Of a DNA stretch of 20,170 bases, positions 5,489-12,795 are shown piece by piece. The first letter of the stretch is position 1; every line of letters starts with the position of its first letter. The translations under genes were made by a program, and so were the position numbers. Origin of the DNA: a virus. The notes beneath the pieces were generated by a model. The model worked only from the letters and a program-made list of their open reading frames with translations, was not told the DNA's origin and made no database searches. Location: positions 1-20,170 of IMG/VR virus record IMGVR_UViG_3300018417_000104. One strand, given 5' to 3'.

Positions 5489-7748
5489 AATAGCACTAAT
5501 AGAAAATAAACCTAGTCGAAATGACTATGTTAAATTATTTAATAACGAGTTTGAATTTGATAGATTTGCATTATGCTCAGATCCGTCAGTAAAGAAAGTT
5601 CTAAAACGAGATGTTGATATTGATATTAATATTGATGACTACAAGTGGATAATTCTTGTTGGGTCTGAATGTTTAAAATTCTATACAAAACAAAACTCAG
5701 TAACAGAATACAGTGGTCGAGTTATAGATGACAAGTTTTTACCTGTTATTAACCCAGCTATGTTAGCTTTCAAACCAGAAGCTAAGAAAACATGGGAAGA
5801 GTCTCGAACAAATATTGCAAAATACATTGCAGGAACATTGAAGCAACAAAAACTTGGAGACGATAAATGTTATGGAATTACAGATTCAAAAAAACTACAT
5901 GAATTCCTTATCAATGCAAGAGATCATGCAAATGATTTTATAGCACTTGACTCAGAGACATCTGGATTATATCCTCGAGATGGATATATGCTTGGCATTA
6001 GTATATCATATGAGCCAGAACATGGAGCGTATATAGACTGTGAGTGTATTGACGAGACAGCAGAAGTATTACTTCAACAAATATTTAACAAAAAGAGAGT
6101 AGTATTTCATAATGCTAAGTTTGACTTAGCTTTCTTTGAGTATCATTTTAACTTCAAATTTCCAAGATTTGAAGATACTATGTTACTACACTATATGCTA
6201 GACGAAAATCCTGGCACACATGGTTTGAAACAACTATCACTTAAGTACACACCTTACGGAGATTATGAGAAAGGTATGTATGAATGGATAGATGATTACT
6301 GCCGTAGAAATGGAATACTCAAAGGTAGCTTTACTTGGGATATGATTCCTTTTGAAATTATGAGAGATTATGCTGCAATGGATGCAGTGTGTACCTTCTT
6401 ACTATTTCAGAAGTTTGAAAATGCACTAGTAAAGAATGATAGATTATATGGAGTGTATAAAGATATTCTTATTCCAGGCTGTAGATTCCTGACAGATATA
6501 CAAGATCATGGTGTACCTTTTGATAAAGAAAGACTACAGACATCTTCAGTACTTATGCAAGATCAGATTGATGAAGCTATACAAAAGTTATATACTTATC
6601 CAGCTATTAAAGAATTTGAACACTCACAAGGTAAAGACTTCAATCCAAACAGTACAATGCAACTACGATCTTTATTGTTTGATTACTTAGGATTAAAACC
6701 TACAGGTAAGAAAACCGGAACGGGTGCGGACAGTACTGATGCGGAAGTGCTAAAAGAGTTAGCCGACAAACATGAAGTGCCTCAGTTAGTGCTTGACATA
6801 AGACAGAAAGTAAAAATCAAGAGTACATATCTTGACAAAATTTACCCACAACTTGACAGAGATAGTAGACTTCGCACAGGTTTCAACCTACACGGAACAA
6901 CTTCTGGAAGGTTGTCATCAAGTGGTAAAATGAATATGCAACAGATTCCTCGAGACAATCCAATTGTAAAAGGATGTATTCGAGCTGCAGAAGGTAAGAA
7001 GATAGTTGCAATGGACTTAACAACAGCAGAAGTATATTGTGCGGCCGTGCTTGCAAATGATAAAAACTTAATGGATGTATTCCGAAGTGGTGGAAACTTT
7101 CACTCAAACATTGCAAAGCTCGTCTTCAATCTTCCTTGCGAGGTAGATGAAGTTGCAGAACTATATGGTACACAAAGGCAGATGGCAAAAGCCGTTACAT
7201 TTGGAATCATGTATGGAGCTGGACCAAAGAAAATCAGTGAACAAGTCACCAAAGACTCAGGAAAATACTTTAGCATGAATGATGCAAAAGAAGTTATTGA
7301 AGATTACTTTCAACAGTTCTCTGGATTGAAAAAATGGTTAGACAATCAAAAACGATTTATCGAAGATAATGGATTTATATATTCTCACTTTGGTAGAAAG
7401 AGAAGATTACCAAATGTATTCTCTGAAGATAGAGGAATTGCATCTCATGAAGTAAGATCAGGTATTAATTTTCTAGTACAATCTATTGCTTCTGATGTAA
7501 ACTTACTCGGAGCGATTGATGCCCATAATGAAATTGACAGTAGTAAAGCAAAGATATTTGCTCTCGTACATGACTCTATTCTTGCAGAAGTAGACGAAGA
7601 TTATGTAGACGACTACATGACAATTGTAAAAAATTGTATTCAAAAAGACAGAGGTATGTCAATACCAGACTGTCCAGTTGGATGTGACTTTGATGTCGGA
7701 GACGATTATTCCTTTGGTAAGTTTGAAGAAAAGTATGAAACTAAATGA
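5481..7748 (+). CDS. Family A DNA polymerase with 3'-5' exonuclease and UDG-like N-terminus
   Basis: This 755-aa replicative polymerase has three parts. Residues 1 to about 118 resemble a degenerate uracil-DNA glycosylase fold (IALIENKP, WIILVGSECLKFY, FLPVINPAML). Residues about 130-310 are a proofreading exonuclease with ExoI D157/E159 (LDSET), ExoII HNAKFD (210-215) and ExoIII Y297/D301 (DYAAMDA). Residues about 330-755 are the polymerase: TTSGRLSSSG, motif A with D512 and E517 (AMDLTTAEVY), motif B with R566, K570, F574 and Y578 (RQMAKAVTFGIMYG), motif C with H697/D698 (LVHDSI). F574 aligns with E. coli Phe762. In motif A the usual Gln and Arg of DYSQIELR are Thr and Tyr. There is no 5' nuclease domain; that activity is encoded separately at 15954. 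ATG 5481 has AAAGGA at 5467-5472. Confidence 0.95.
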   Translation: MAKIALIENKPSRNDYVKLFNNEFEFDRFALCSDPSVKKVLKRDVDIDINIDDYKWIILVGSECLKFYTKQNSVTEYSGRVIDDKFLPVINPAMLAFKPEAKKTWEESRTNIAKYIAGTLKQQKLGDDKCYGITDSKKLHEFLINARDHANDFIALDSETSGLYPRDGYMLGISISYEPEHGAYIDCECIDETAEVLLQQIFNKKRVVFHNAKFDLAFFEYHFNFKFPRFEDTMLLHYMLDENPGTHGLKQLSLKYTPYGDYEKGMYEWIDDYCRRNGILKGSFTWDMIPFEIMRDYAAMDAVCTFLLFQKFENALVKNDRLYGVYKDILIPGCRFLTDIQDHGVPFDKERLQTSSVLMQDQIDEAIQKLYTYPAIKEFEHSQGKDFNPNSTMQLRSLLFDYLGLKPTGKKTGTGADSTDAEVLKELADKHEVPQLVLDIRQKVKIKSTYLDKIYPQLDRDSRLRTGFNLHGTTSGRLSSSGKMNMQQIPRDNPIVKGCIRAAEGKKIVAMDLTTAEVYCAAVLANDKNLMDVFRSGGNFHSNIAKLVFNLPCEVDEVAELYGTQRQMAKAVTFGIMYGAGPKKISEQVTKDSGKYFSMNDAKEVIEDYFQQFSGLKKWLDNQKRFIEDNGFIYSHFGRKRRLPNVFSEDRGIASHEVRSGINFLVQSIASDVNLLGAIDAHNEIDSSKAKIFALVHDSILAEVDEDYVDDYMTIVKNCIQKDRGMSIPDCPVGCDFDVGDDYSFGKFEEKYETK

Positions 7749-8214
7749 TATTCGTTTTCCAGTTTATGTAGTTCACACTGATGATGTTCTCACAAGAGAT
7801 GGATTGTTATGGTGTGATGGAAAAGTAATAGACGACAAGAATATAGAAGGAAACTCCTTAGGAGAAAGACGATTAAGAAGTCCAATAAAACATTTATATG
7901 ATTTAAAGTATCAAATAGATGACTTTGGAGGACTCATAAAACATAGAGGAAGATTCTATGTAGATTCAAATGGAAAGTTTTTCATTTACGAAAAAAGTAA
8001 AAGTGCAAAATTGAAGTATCACTTAATAGGAAAGTTAGAACATAAAGATGTTGCTACTCTTATGTGGATTCAAGGCATACCTTTTCCTTTTGAATTACCA
8101 AGACCACCTGCAATGACAATGCGTTACGCAGGTATTTTATATATAGGTGATAAACCATCTTTCGTATATGATTTCTCAGAAACTTTACAGAAAGATAGCT
8201 GGAGAAAAATATGA
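7735..8214 (+). CDS. Unknown protein, 159 aa
   Basis: The start is placed at ATG 7735, inside the end of the polymerase gene (14-base overlap), because the reading frame further upstream runs through the conserved polymerase C-terminus. The product starts MKLNDIRFPVYVVHTDDVLT and appears mixed alpha/beta with a Pro-rich stretch (GIPFPFELPRPPAM, about 114-127). It has no Cys cluster, P-loop or membrane segment. I do not recognise it. It is coupled at both ends, to the polymerase and to the oxygenase (ATGA at 8211), so it belongs to the same translational chain. Confidence 0.7.
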   Translation: MKLNDIRFPVYVVHTDDVLTRDGLLWCDGKVIDDKNIEGNSLGERRLRSPIKHLYDLKYQIDDFGGLIKHRGRFYVDSNGKFFIYEKSKSAKLKYHLIGKLEHKDVATLMWIQGIPFPFELPRPPAMTMRYAGILYIGDKPSFVYDFSETLQKDSWRKI

Positions 8215-8795
8215 TAAGAATGGCATATGCAGTACCTTTTTGGTACTCTAAAAAAGACAGGATATCCGACGAAGCCTGTGATGAAATAATAAAACTCGGA
8301 AAAGAAAATGGATTAGATAAAGCAGGAATATACGGCGCTACTGGAACTTCTCAAAAAAGTAATAAAAAACTGCGAACATCAAATGTATCGTGGTTTGAGA
8401 AAGGACATTTCTTAGAAACTATGTTACAAGGATATACTACGCTAGCAAACTTAGAAGCGTGGAACTTTATTGTAACAGGTAAAGAGCAAATACAGTTTGG
8501 TGAGTATAAAACAGGTGGTTTTTATAACTGGCATACAGATTCAAATTTGAATCCTTCAGTGCCTTTTCGAAAACTATCTATTACAGTTAATTTATCTGAT
8601 CCAAAAGATTATCAAGGTGGTAACTTTGAACTAAAAAATCCACAAGGGCAAGAACTAAAAATGCCTTTAGGACAGTTAAGAAAAAGAGGAACAGTAATTA
8701 TTTTTCCTTCTTTTCTACAACATAGAGTTACTGAAGTAAAAAGAGGGACACGATACTCACTAGTTCAGTGGTATAATGGTCCCGAGTTTAAATAG
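8211..8795 (+). CDS. 2OG-Fe(II) oxygenase (prolyl-4-hydroxylase-like)
   Basis: The 194-aa double-stranded beta-helix protein shows the iron triad H108-x-D110 (NWHTDSN) and H171 (LQHRV), with R181 (RGTRYSLVQW) in the position that binds 2-oxoglutarate. FPSFLQHRVTEVKRGTRYSL is characteristic of phage PKHD-type hydroxylases. It uses O2 and 2-oxoglutarate to hydroxylate a substrate, which could be a protein, a nucleotide or DNA; the sequence does not say which. Similar genes are common in marine phages. ATG 8211 overlaps the previous stop (ATGA) with GGAGA upstream. The stop TAG is embedded in the AGGAG of the following gene. Confidence 0.88.
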   Translation: MIRMAYAVPFWYSKKDRISDEACDEIIKLGKENGLDKAGIYGATGTSQKSNKKLRTSNVSWFEKGHFLETMLQGYTTLANLEAWNFIVTGKEQIQFGEYKTGGFYNWHTDSNLNPSVPFRKLSITVNLSDPKDYQGGNFELKNPQGQELKMPLGQLRKRGTVIIFPSFLQHRVTEVKRGTRYSLVQWYNGPEFK

Positions 8796-8803
8796 GAGAT
8801 AAC

Positions 8804-9415
8804 ATGGCAAATCATGTTTACTTTACAATAAATATATCAACAAATGAAGAAGGAGAAAAAGCCTTTGACAAAGCTCTTGTTACTCAAACCTCAACATATA
8901 AAGATTGGGAAGGCACGGCTAGAGAAATGGAAGAACTGTCAGAGTTACACACCTTACCTTTTATGCCCGAAGCAGAACTAGATGAAGAAGGATTTGTAGT
9001 AAATTCGTGGGATTATTACTGCGACAATGTAGGAGCAAAGTGGTGTAACATTGAAGATTGGTCTAGTGATTGGCTTAGTGGATATTCTGCTTGGTCACCC
9101 CCTTCTCAGATGTGTGAAAACATAATAAAATATCTTATGAAATTTGATCCAAATGTTTCATTAAAAATGACTTATGAAGATGAGTTTCGAAATTTTGTTG
9201 GAAAACTTTGGATAGACGCTGCAGACGGTGAAATTTCAATTGACGAAGAAGAAATGGATGGGGATGAAATAACAGAGCAAGTTGCAAAACATTTAGGACT
9301 TGAAGAAATACCTGAAGATTTTGAATGGGGCGAGGAGTTTGAAATGGAAGATGGTGATACAGTATATCCATATGAAGTTTCAGATGACATAGTATATGCT
9401 TTCTTCGAAGAATGA
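8804..9415 (+). CDS. Acidic Api92/YubB-like ferredoxin-fold protein
   Basis: The 203-aa product contains the pair of motifs seen in the Api92-like (DUF1281) family: an NVGAKWCNIEDW stretch (about 75-86, cf. NWGTKW) and SGYSAWSPP (about 92-100, cf. TAWSPP). The N-terminal MANHVYFTINI strand also fits that family. The second half is very acidic (EEEMDGDEITEQ, EEIPEDFEWGEEFEMEDGD), an extension that could mimic nucleic acid or bind a basic partner. Function of the family is not established to my knowledge. ATG 8804 has a strong AGGAG at 8794-8798 that includes the previous stop codon. The gene ends in an ATGA overlap with the next. Confidence 0.65.
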   Translation: MANHVYFTINISTNEEGEKAFDKALVTQTSTYKDWEGTAREMEELSELHTLPFMPEAELDEEGFVVNSWDYYCDNVGAKWCNIEDWSSDWLSGYSAWSPPSQMCENIIKYLMKFDPNVSLKMTYEDEFRNFVGKLWIDAADGEISIDEEEMDGDEITEQVAKHLGLEEIPEDFEWGEEFEMEDGDTVYPYEVSDDIVYAFFEE

Positions 9416-9954
9416 TAGTAGTTAATTTTTTCGGAGGAGCGGGGTCAGGTAAGTCGTCACAGGCTGCTGGACTCTTTTGGGCAATGAAAGCCCAGCATTT
9501 TAGTGTGGAACTTGTAAATGAGTTCCCCAAACAGCTCGTCTGGGAAAAGCATACAGATCCTTTATCAGATCAATTATATATTTTTGGAAACCAAAACCGA
9601 CAAGTTTATCGGCTCGAAGGACAAGTTGAGTATTGTATTACGGACTCTCCCACCCTTTTGAGTATCGTCTATAAAGACGCATATTCAAAATCCCCGTACT
9701 CAGACGCATTATCTCAGCTTGTCCTAGAGAGCTATTATAGAAATAAGAATATAAATTTCTTCTTAGAACGCACAGAGAGTTACGAAACTACAGGGAGAAA
9801 GCAATCAAGAGAAGAATCAATGAAAATTGACGCAAGTCTAAAGAACATTCTTGATAGTAACAATATTAATTATAAGACATTAAATTATGAGAACGAAACC
9901 AATATTCTTCTTACAATGTTAGAGTATGTAAAAAGTGAAAGCAGTACTCTCTAA
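9412..9954 (+). CDS. P-loop NTPase, AAA_28/nucleoside-kinase-like
   Basis: The 180-aa protein opens with strand VVNFFGGAGSGKSS, a Walker A P-loop (8-15), and has a likely Walker B/substrate Asp at D78 (YCITDSPTLLS). An Arg-rich lid region follows (FFLERTESYETTGRKQSREE, about 117-135). This layout matches small phage kinase-like ATPases grouped with NadR/AAA_28 proteins, which phosphorylate nucleosides, nucleotides or cofactors. A role in nucleotide supply fits its place among replication genes and the downstream reductase, but the substrate is not deducible. The start overlaps the previous stop (ATGA); the tail overlaps the helicase gene by 20 bases. Confidence 0.7.
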   Translation: MIVVNFFGGAGSGKSSQAAGLFWAMKAQHFSVELVNEFPKQLVWEKHTDPLSDQLYIFGNQNRQVYRLEGQVEYCITDSPTLLSIVYKDAYSKSPYSDALSQLVLESYYRNKNINFFLERTESYETTGRKQSREESMKIDASLKNILDSNNINYKTLNYENETNILLTMLEYVKSESSTL

Positions 9955-11212
9955 CAGAATATACATGGAGGTAACTTCTTCTTATCAGTCACAGCTTGAT
10001 AAAGAACTTACATACAGTATACCCCCAAGGCGACCAATCGATCCACCCATCATAATTAAAAATATGGGTATAATTCGTGCTGGTCTAGTTACTGTACCTG
10101 CAGGTCGTACTGATTTAATACCAGAGGACTACGAAATTGTTGATAAGAGGGTTGACAAGCCAGTAGAACCTTATGACTTTAAGTTTACTTTACGAGAATC
10201 ACAACAAAAAGTATATGACGAAGTTGATAGTAGTTGTATAATTAACGCTTGGGTAAGCTGGGGTAAGACATTTACTGCGTTAGCTATCGCAAATAAATTA
10301 AAACAAAAAACGCTTATAGTAACACATACATTAGCGTTGCGATCTCAGTGGGAAAAAGAAGTACAAAAAGTTTTCGGGGTTGCGGCGGGTGTGATTGGCT
10401 CGGGAAAGTTTGACATAAATAGTAACATTGTCGTTGGAAACGTACAAACTCTCTATCGAAATGTCGACAAAATCGCAAATGAGTTCGGTACAATTATATT
10501 GGATGAGATGCACCATGTATCTTCGCCTACTTTTACCAGACTTATTGATGCCTCTCGCGCACGATACAAAATTGGACTTACTGGTACAATGCAGAGAAAG
10601 GATGGACGACATGTAATATTTCGTGACTATTTCTCAAATACAGTATTTAAACCACCCAAAGAAAACTATCTTACTCCACGAGTTGATATCTTAAAGAGTG
10701 GAATAAGATTTCATGATGGTGCACTTGATTGGGCATCTAAAATTAACGCACTTGCATATGATTGGGAATACCAAAATACTATGGCAGTGCTAGCAGCAAG
10801 TTATGCTGCAAAAGGACACAAAGTTTTATTAGTAAGTGATAGAGTTGATTTTCTAAAAGCGTGTGCTCGTCTCATTGGTGATGATGCAATCTGCGTAACT
10901 GGAGCTATTCCATATGAAGAAAGACCTGCGCTTATTAAAGAAATTTATAATGATAAAAGTGTGCTATGTGGAACACAGTCGATTTTTAGTGAGGGAATTA
11001 GTGTTGATTGTTTGAGTTGTCTTATATTAGCTACTCCAGTAAACAATGAACCACTACTAACTCAGCTCATAGGTCGTGTTATACGGATGTATGACGGAAA
11101 GCCTCAGCCTGTAATTGTAGATATACACTTAGAAGGGCGAACAGCTAAAAAACAGGCAACTGCAAGAATGGGATACTACATACGACAAAGCTATGAAGTA
11201 TCTGAAATATAG
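9935..11212 (+). CDS. UvsW-like SF2 DNA helicase
   Basis: The 425-aa protein has superfamily 2 helicase motifs in order: a Q-like segment FTLRESQQKVYD (84-95), motif I ending SWGKT (108-112), motif II DEMHH (190-194), motif III LTGT (215-218), motif V region CGTQSIFSEGISV (345-357), and motif VI QLIGRVIR (377-384). T4 UvsW unwinds branched DNA and R-loops and moves the phage from origin- to recombination-dependent replication, a role consistent with nearby gp46/gp47 genes. Motif I lacks the usual first Gly (AWVSWGKT rather than PTGxGKT). GTG 9935 is chosen because the residues before ATG 9965 (AVLSNRIYM) look like the first conserved strand; ATG 9965 remains possible. Confidence 0.85.
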   Translation: MKAVLSNRIYMEVTSSYQSQLDKELTYSIPPRRPIDPPIIIKNMGIIRAGLVTVPAGRTDLIPEDYEIVDKRVDKPVEPYDFKFTLRESQQKVYDEVDSSCIINAWVSWGKTFTALAIANKLKQKTLIVTHTLALRSQWEKEVQKVFGVAAGVIGSGKFDINSNIVVGNVQTLYRNVDKIANEFGTIILDEMHHVSSPTFTRLIDASRARYKIGLTGTMQRKDGRHVIFRDYFSNTVFKPPKENYLTPRVDILKSGIRFHDGALDWASKINALAYDWEYQNTMAVLAASYAAKGHKVLLVSDRVDFLKACARLIGDDAICVTGAIPYEERPALIKEIYNDKSVLCGTQSIFSEGISVDCLSCLILATPVNNEPLLTQLIGRVIRMYDGKPQPVIVDIHLEGRTAKKQATARMGYYIRQSYEVSEI

Positions 11213-11228
11213 CATGAAAAAATATATC

Positions 11229-11257
11229 TTGACATGGAGTTAAATTTTTGATATAAT
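11229..11257 (+). promoter_or_regulatory. Consensus sigma70-type promoter (P2)
   Basis: TTGACA (11229-11234), a 17-base spacer and TATAAT (11252-11257) are a perfect match to the sigma70 consensus. TG at 11249-11250 adds an extended -10. It lies in one of the two longest gene-free gaps of the + strand block, right after the UvsW-like gene. It shares ATC before TTGAC and TTTGATATAATAT with the promoter at 786-814. It probably boosts expression of SSB and the genes after it. Confidence 0.88.
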
Positions 11258-11665
11258 ATGTTATTCTATAATTGGGAAAAAGTAAAAAGGGAAAGCAATG
11301 GCAGTGTTAAGGATATCTTAACAATCCTCCATATACTTACTTATAAACTTCCACCAGTGAATAGACATGACAGAATATATAAGTTTTGGACTAAAAATTT
11401 TCATGGACATAGTTTCTTGTTAAATCCAAAACCTTTATTTATTCAAAGAAGGAGATATTCAGATAGCGAGATTGCGCAGTATGCAGGTGTCGCTTCTCTA
11501 CGCAACTATTTTGAATATCAAAAAACGAAAGACACCAGATTAGACCTCCTTCACTTTACAGGGAACGAGGACAGTATTAAAAACAATAGATTACTAAAGA
11601 TAGAGGGCGATTATATTCGCTTTTTGTTTGAAGAAATCACTATAGGAGAAATAAAATGGCAATAA
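11258..11665 (+). CDS. Unknown phage protein following the UvsW-like helicase, 135 aa
   Basis: The product begins MLFYNWEKVKRESNGSVKDI and contains a central segment DSEIAQYAGVASLRNYFEYQ (about 69-88) followed by LDLLHFTGNEDSIKNNRLLK. Genes with a similar pattern follow uvsW-like helicases in marine T4-like phages as I recall them, but no function is known to me. The only plausible in-frame ATG, 11258, directly follows the -10 box of promoter P2, so P2 transcripts (start near 11264) would lack it. It is therefore probably translated from messages coming through the helicase gene. Otherwise the true start would be the internal GTG near 11360, which would remove about a quarter of the protein. 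It overlaps the SSB start by 10 bases. Confidence 0.65.
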   Translation: MLFYNWEKVKRESNGSVKDILTILHILTYKLPPVNRHDRIYKFWTKNFHGHSFLLNPKPLFIQRRRYSDSEIAQYAGVASLRNYFEYQKTKDTRLDLLHFTGNEDSIKNNRLLKIEGDYIRFLFEEITIGEIKWQ

Positions 11666-12282
11666 AATTTAATCAAGCCAAGGGCGAAGCCCAAAAGAAC
11701 AAAATCGATAGCTACCAATATGTAGAAGGCGATAACAAAGTAAGAATGGTCGGTGACATGTTACCAAGATATGTATACTGGCTAAAAGGTGAGAATGGAA
11801 AAAACTTACCGTTCGAATGCCTATCATTCGATAGGAACAAAGAAGCATTTACCAACGTAGAAAAAGACTGGGTGAGAGAATATCATCCTGAGCTTAAGTG
11901 CGGCTGGTCATATGCTATTCAGTGTATACATGATGGCAAAATCAAAGTGCTTAATCTTAAAAAGAAATTACTTGAACAAATCATGGTAGCAGCTGAAGAT
12001 CTCGGTGATCCTACCGATCCTGAAACTGGATGGGATGTACATTTTAAAAGAGTTAAAACAGGCCCAATGGCTTATAATGTTGAGTATCAATTACAAGCTC
12101 TTAAATGTAAACCTCGCCCATTGACAGAAGCAGAGCAGGAGCTTGTTTCTGAACTTAAATCTATGGATGAAGTCTTAACTAGACCTACTCCAGATGCTCA
12201 AAAAGAGCTACTTGATAGATTGAGAGAAGGTTCTAGCAATGAGCCTGATGAAACAATTTCTGACGAATTCGATATTTCTTAG
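11656..12282 (+). CDS. Single-stranded DNA-binding protein (gp32-like)
   Basis: The 208-aa protein resembles phage gp32-like SSBs. It has a conserved core with KVLNLKKKLLEQIMVAAEDL (97-116), GDPTDPETGWDVHFKRVKTG (117-136) and NVEYQLQALKCKPRPL (141-156). It ends with an acidic tail (SNEPDETISDEFDIS), the part that in SSBs recruits other replication proteins. The basic and aromatic stretches (MLPRYVYWLKG) fit DNA contact. The Cys/His zinc knot of T4 gp32 is not evident. A very good ribosome site (AGGAG 11644-11648) and promoter P2 upstream fit a protein needed in large amounts. The stop TAG is part of the AGGAG of the next gene. Confidence 0.75.
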   Translation: MAIKFNQAKGEAQKNKIDSYQYVEGDNKVRMVGDMLPRYVYWLKGENGKNLPFECLSFDRNKEAFTNVEKDWVREYHPELKCGWSYAIQCIHDGKIKVLNLKKKLLEQIMVAAEDLGDPTDPETGWDVHFKRVKTGPMAYNVEYQLQALKCKPRPLTEAEQELVSELKSMDEVLTRPTPDAQKELLDRLREGSSNEPDETISDEFDIS

Positions 12283-12291
12283 GAGAGCATT

Positions 12292-12795
12292 ATGTTAACA
12301 GTAGGAGACAGATTCCCAGACTTACACATGAAAGGTGTAAATGAAGAAAATGAAATCATTGATGTAGATGTATTACTTGCCGAATGGTCAGTAGTATATT
12401 TCTATCCAAAAGATTTTACTTTTATTTGCCCAACAGAAATAGCTGGCATGGACGAATTAAGTAGTCGTTGTGATGTTATTGGTGTAAGTGGAGACAATGA
12501 GTTTTGTAAACTTGCTTGGAAAAAAGATAACTCTCTCATTCGAGACATAAAACATATTCTTGCAGCAGATTGCGGTCTTCGACTTTCTCGTCAACTAGGA
12601 ATAGTTAATGAGGAGGAAGGAGTATGCTATCGTGCAACTTTTATAATTGATCCCGAAGGAATCATTCAACATGTATCAGTAAACGCACTAGATACAGGAA
12701 GAAGTGCAACTGAAATCTCACGAACACTACAAGCCTTACAGGCAGGTGGTCTAACAGGGTGTTCTTGGACACTCGGGGACGAGTTCGTAGGATGA
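12292..12795 (+). CDS. AhpC/TSA-family 2-Cys peroxiredoxin
   Basis: The 167-aa thioredoxin-fold protein carries the PxxxTxxC active site (P39, T43, C46 in YPKDFTFICPTE) and R114 in the conserved ATFIID-type strand (CYRATFIIDPEG). A likely resolving cysteine is C157 in GGLTGCSWTLGDEF, a C-terminal element typical of AhpC-like peroxiredoxins. It would reduce hydrogen peroxide or organic peroxides using an external thiol donor; no thioredoxin or AhpF is visible here. It may protect dNTP synthesis and the phage genome from oxidative stress. ATG 12292 follows AGGAG (12281-12285). It is an unusual insert between SSB and the gp47 nuclease, and its stop overlaps the gp47 start (ATGA). Confidence 0.88.
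   Translation: MLTVGDRFPDLHMKGVNEENEIIDVDVLLAEWSVVYFYPKDFTFICPTEIAGMDELSSRCDVIGVSGDNEFCKLAWKKDNSLIRDIKHILAADCGLRLSRQLGIVNEEEGVCYRATFIIDPEGIIQHVSVNALDTGRSATEISRTLQALQAGGLTGCSWTLGDEFVG

Noticed and set aside
6791-6845. Several TTGACA hexamers inside the polymerase gene
   Set aside because: None has a -10 box at the right distance; they are ordinary Leu-Asp codons.
12759-12791. N-terminal extension of the gp47-like gene from ATG 12759
   Set aside because: The family begins at the first metal-binding strand and ATG 12792 gives the ATGA overlap; the extension lies in the conserved peroxiredoxin C-terminus.
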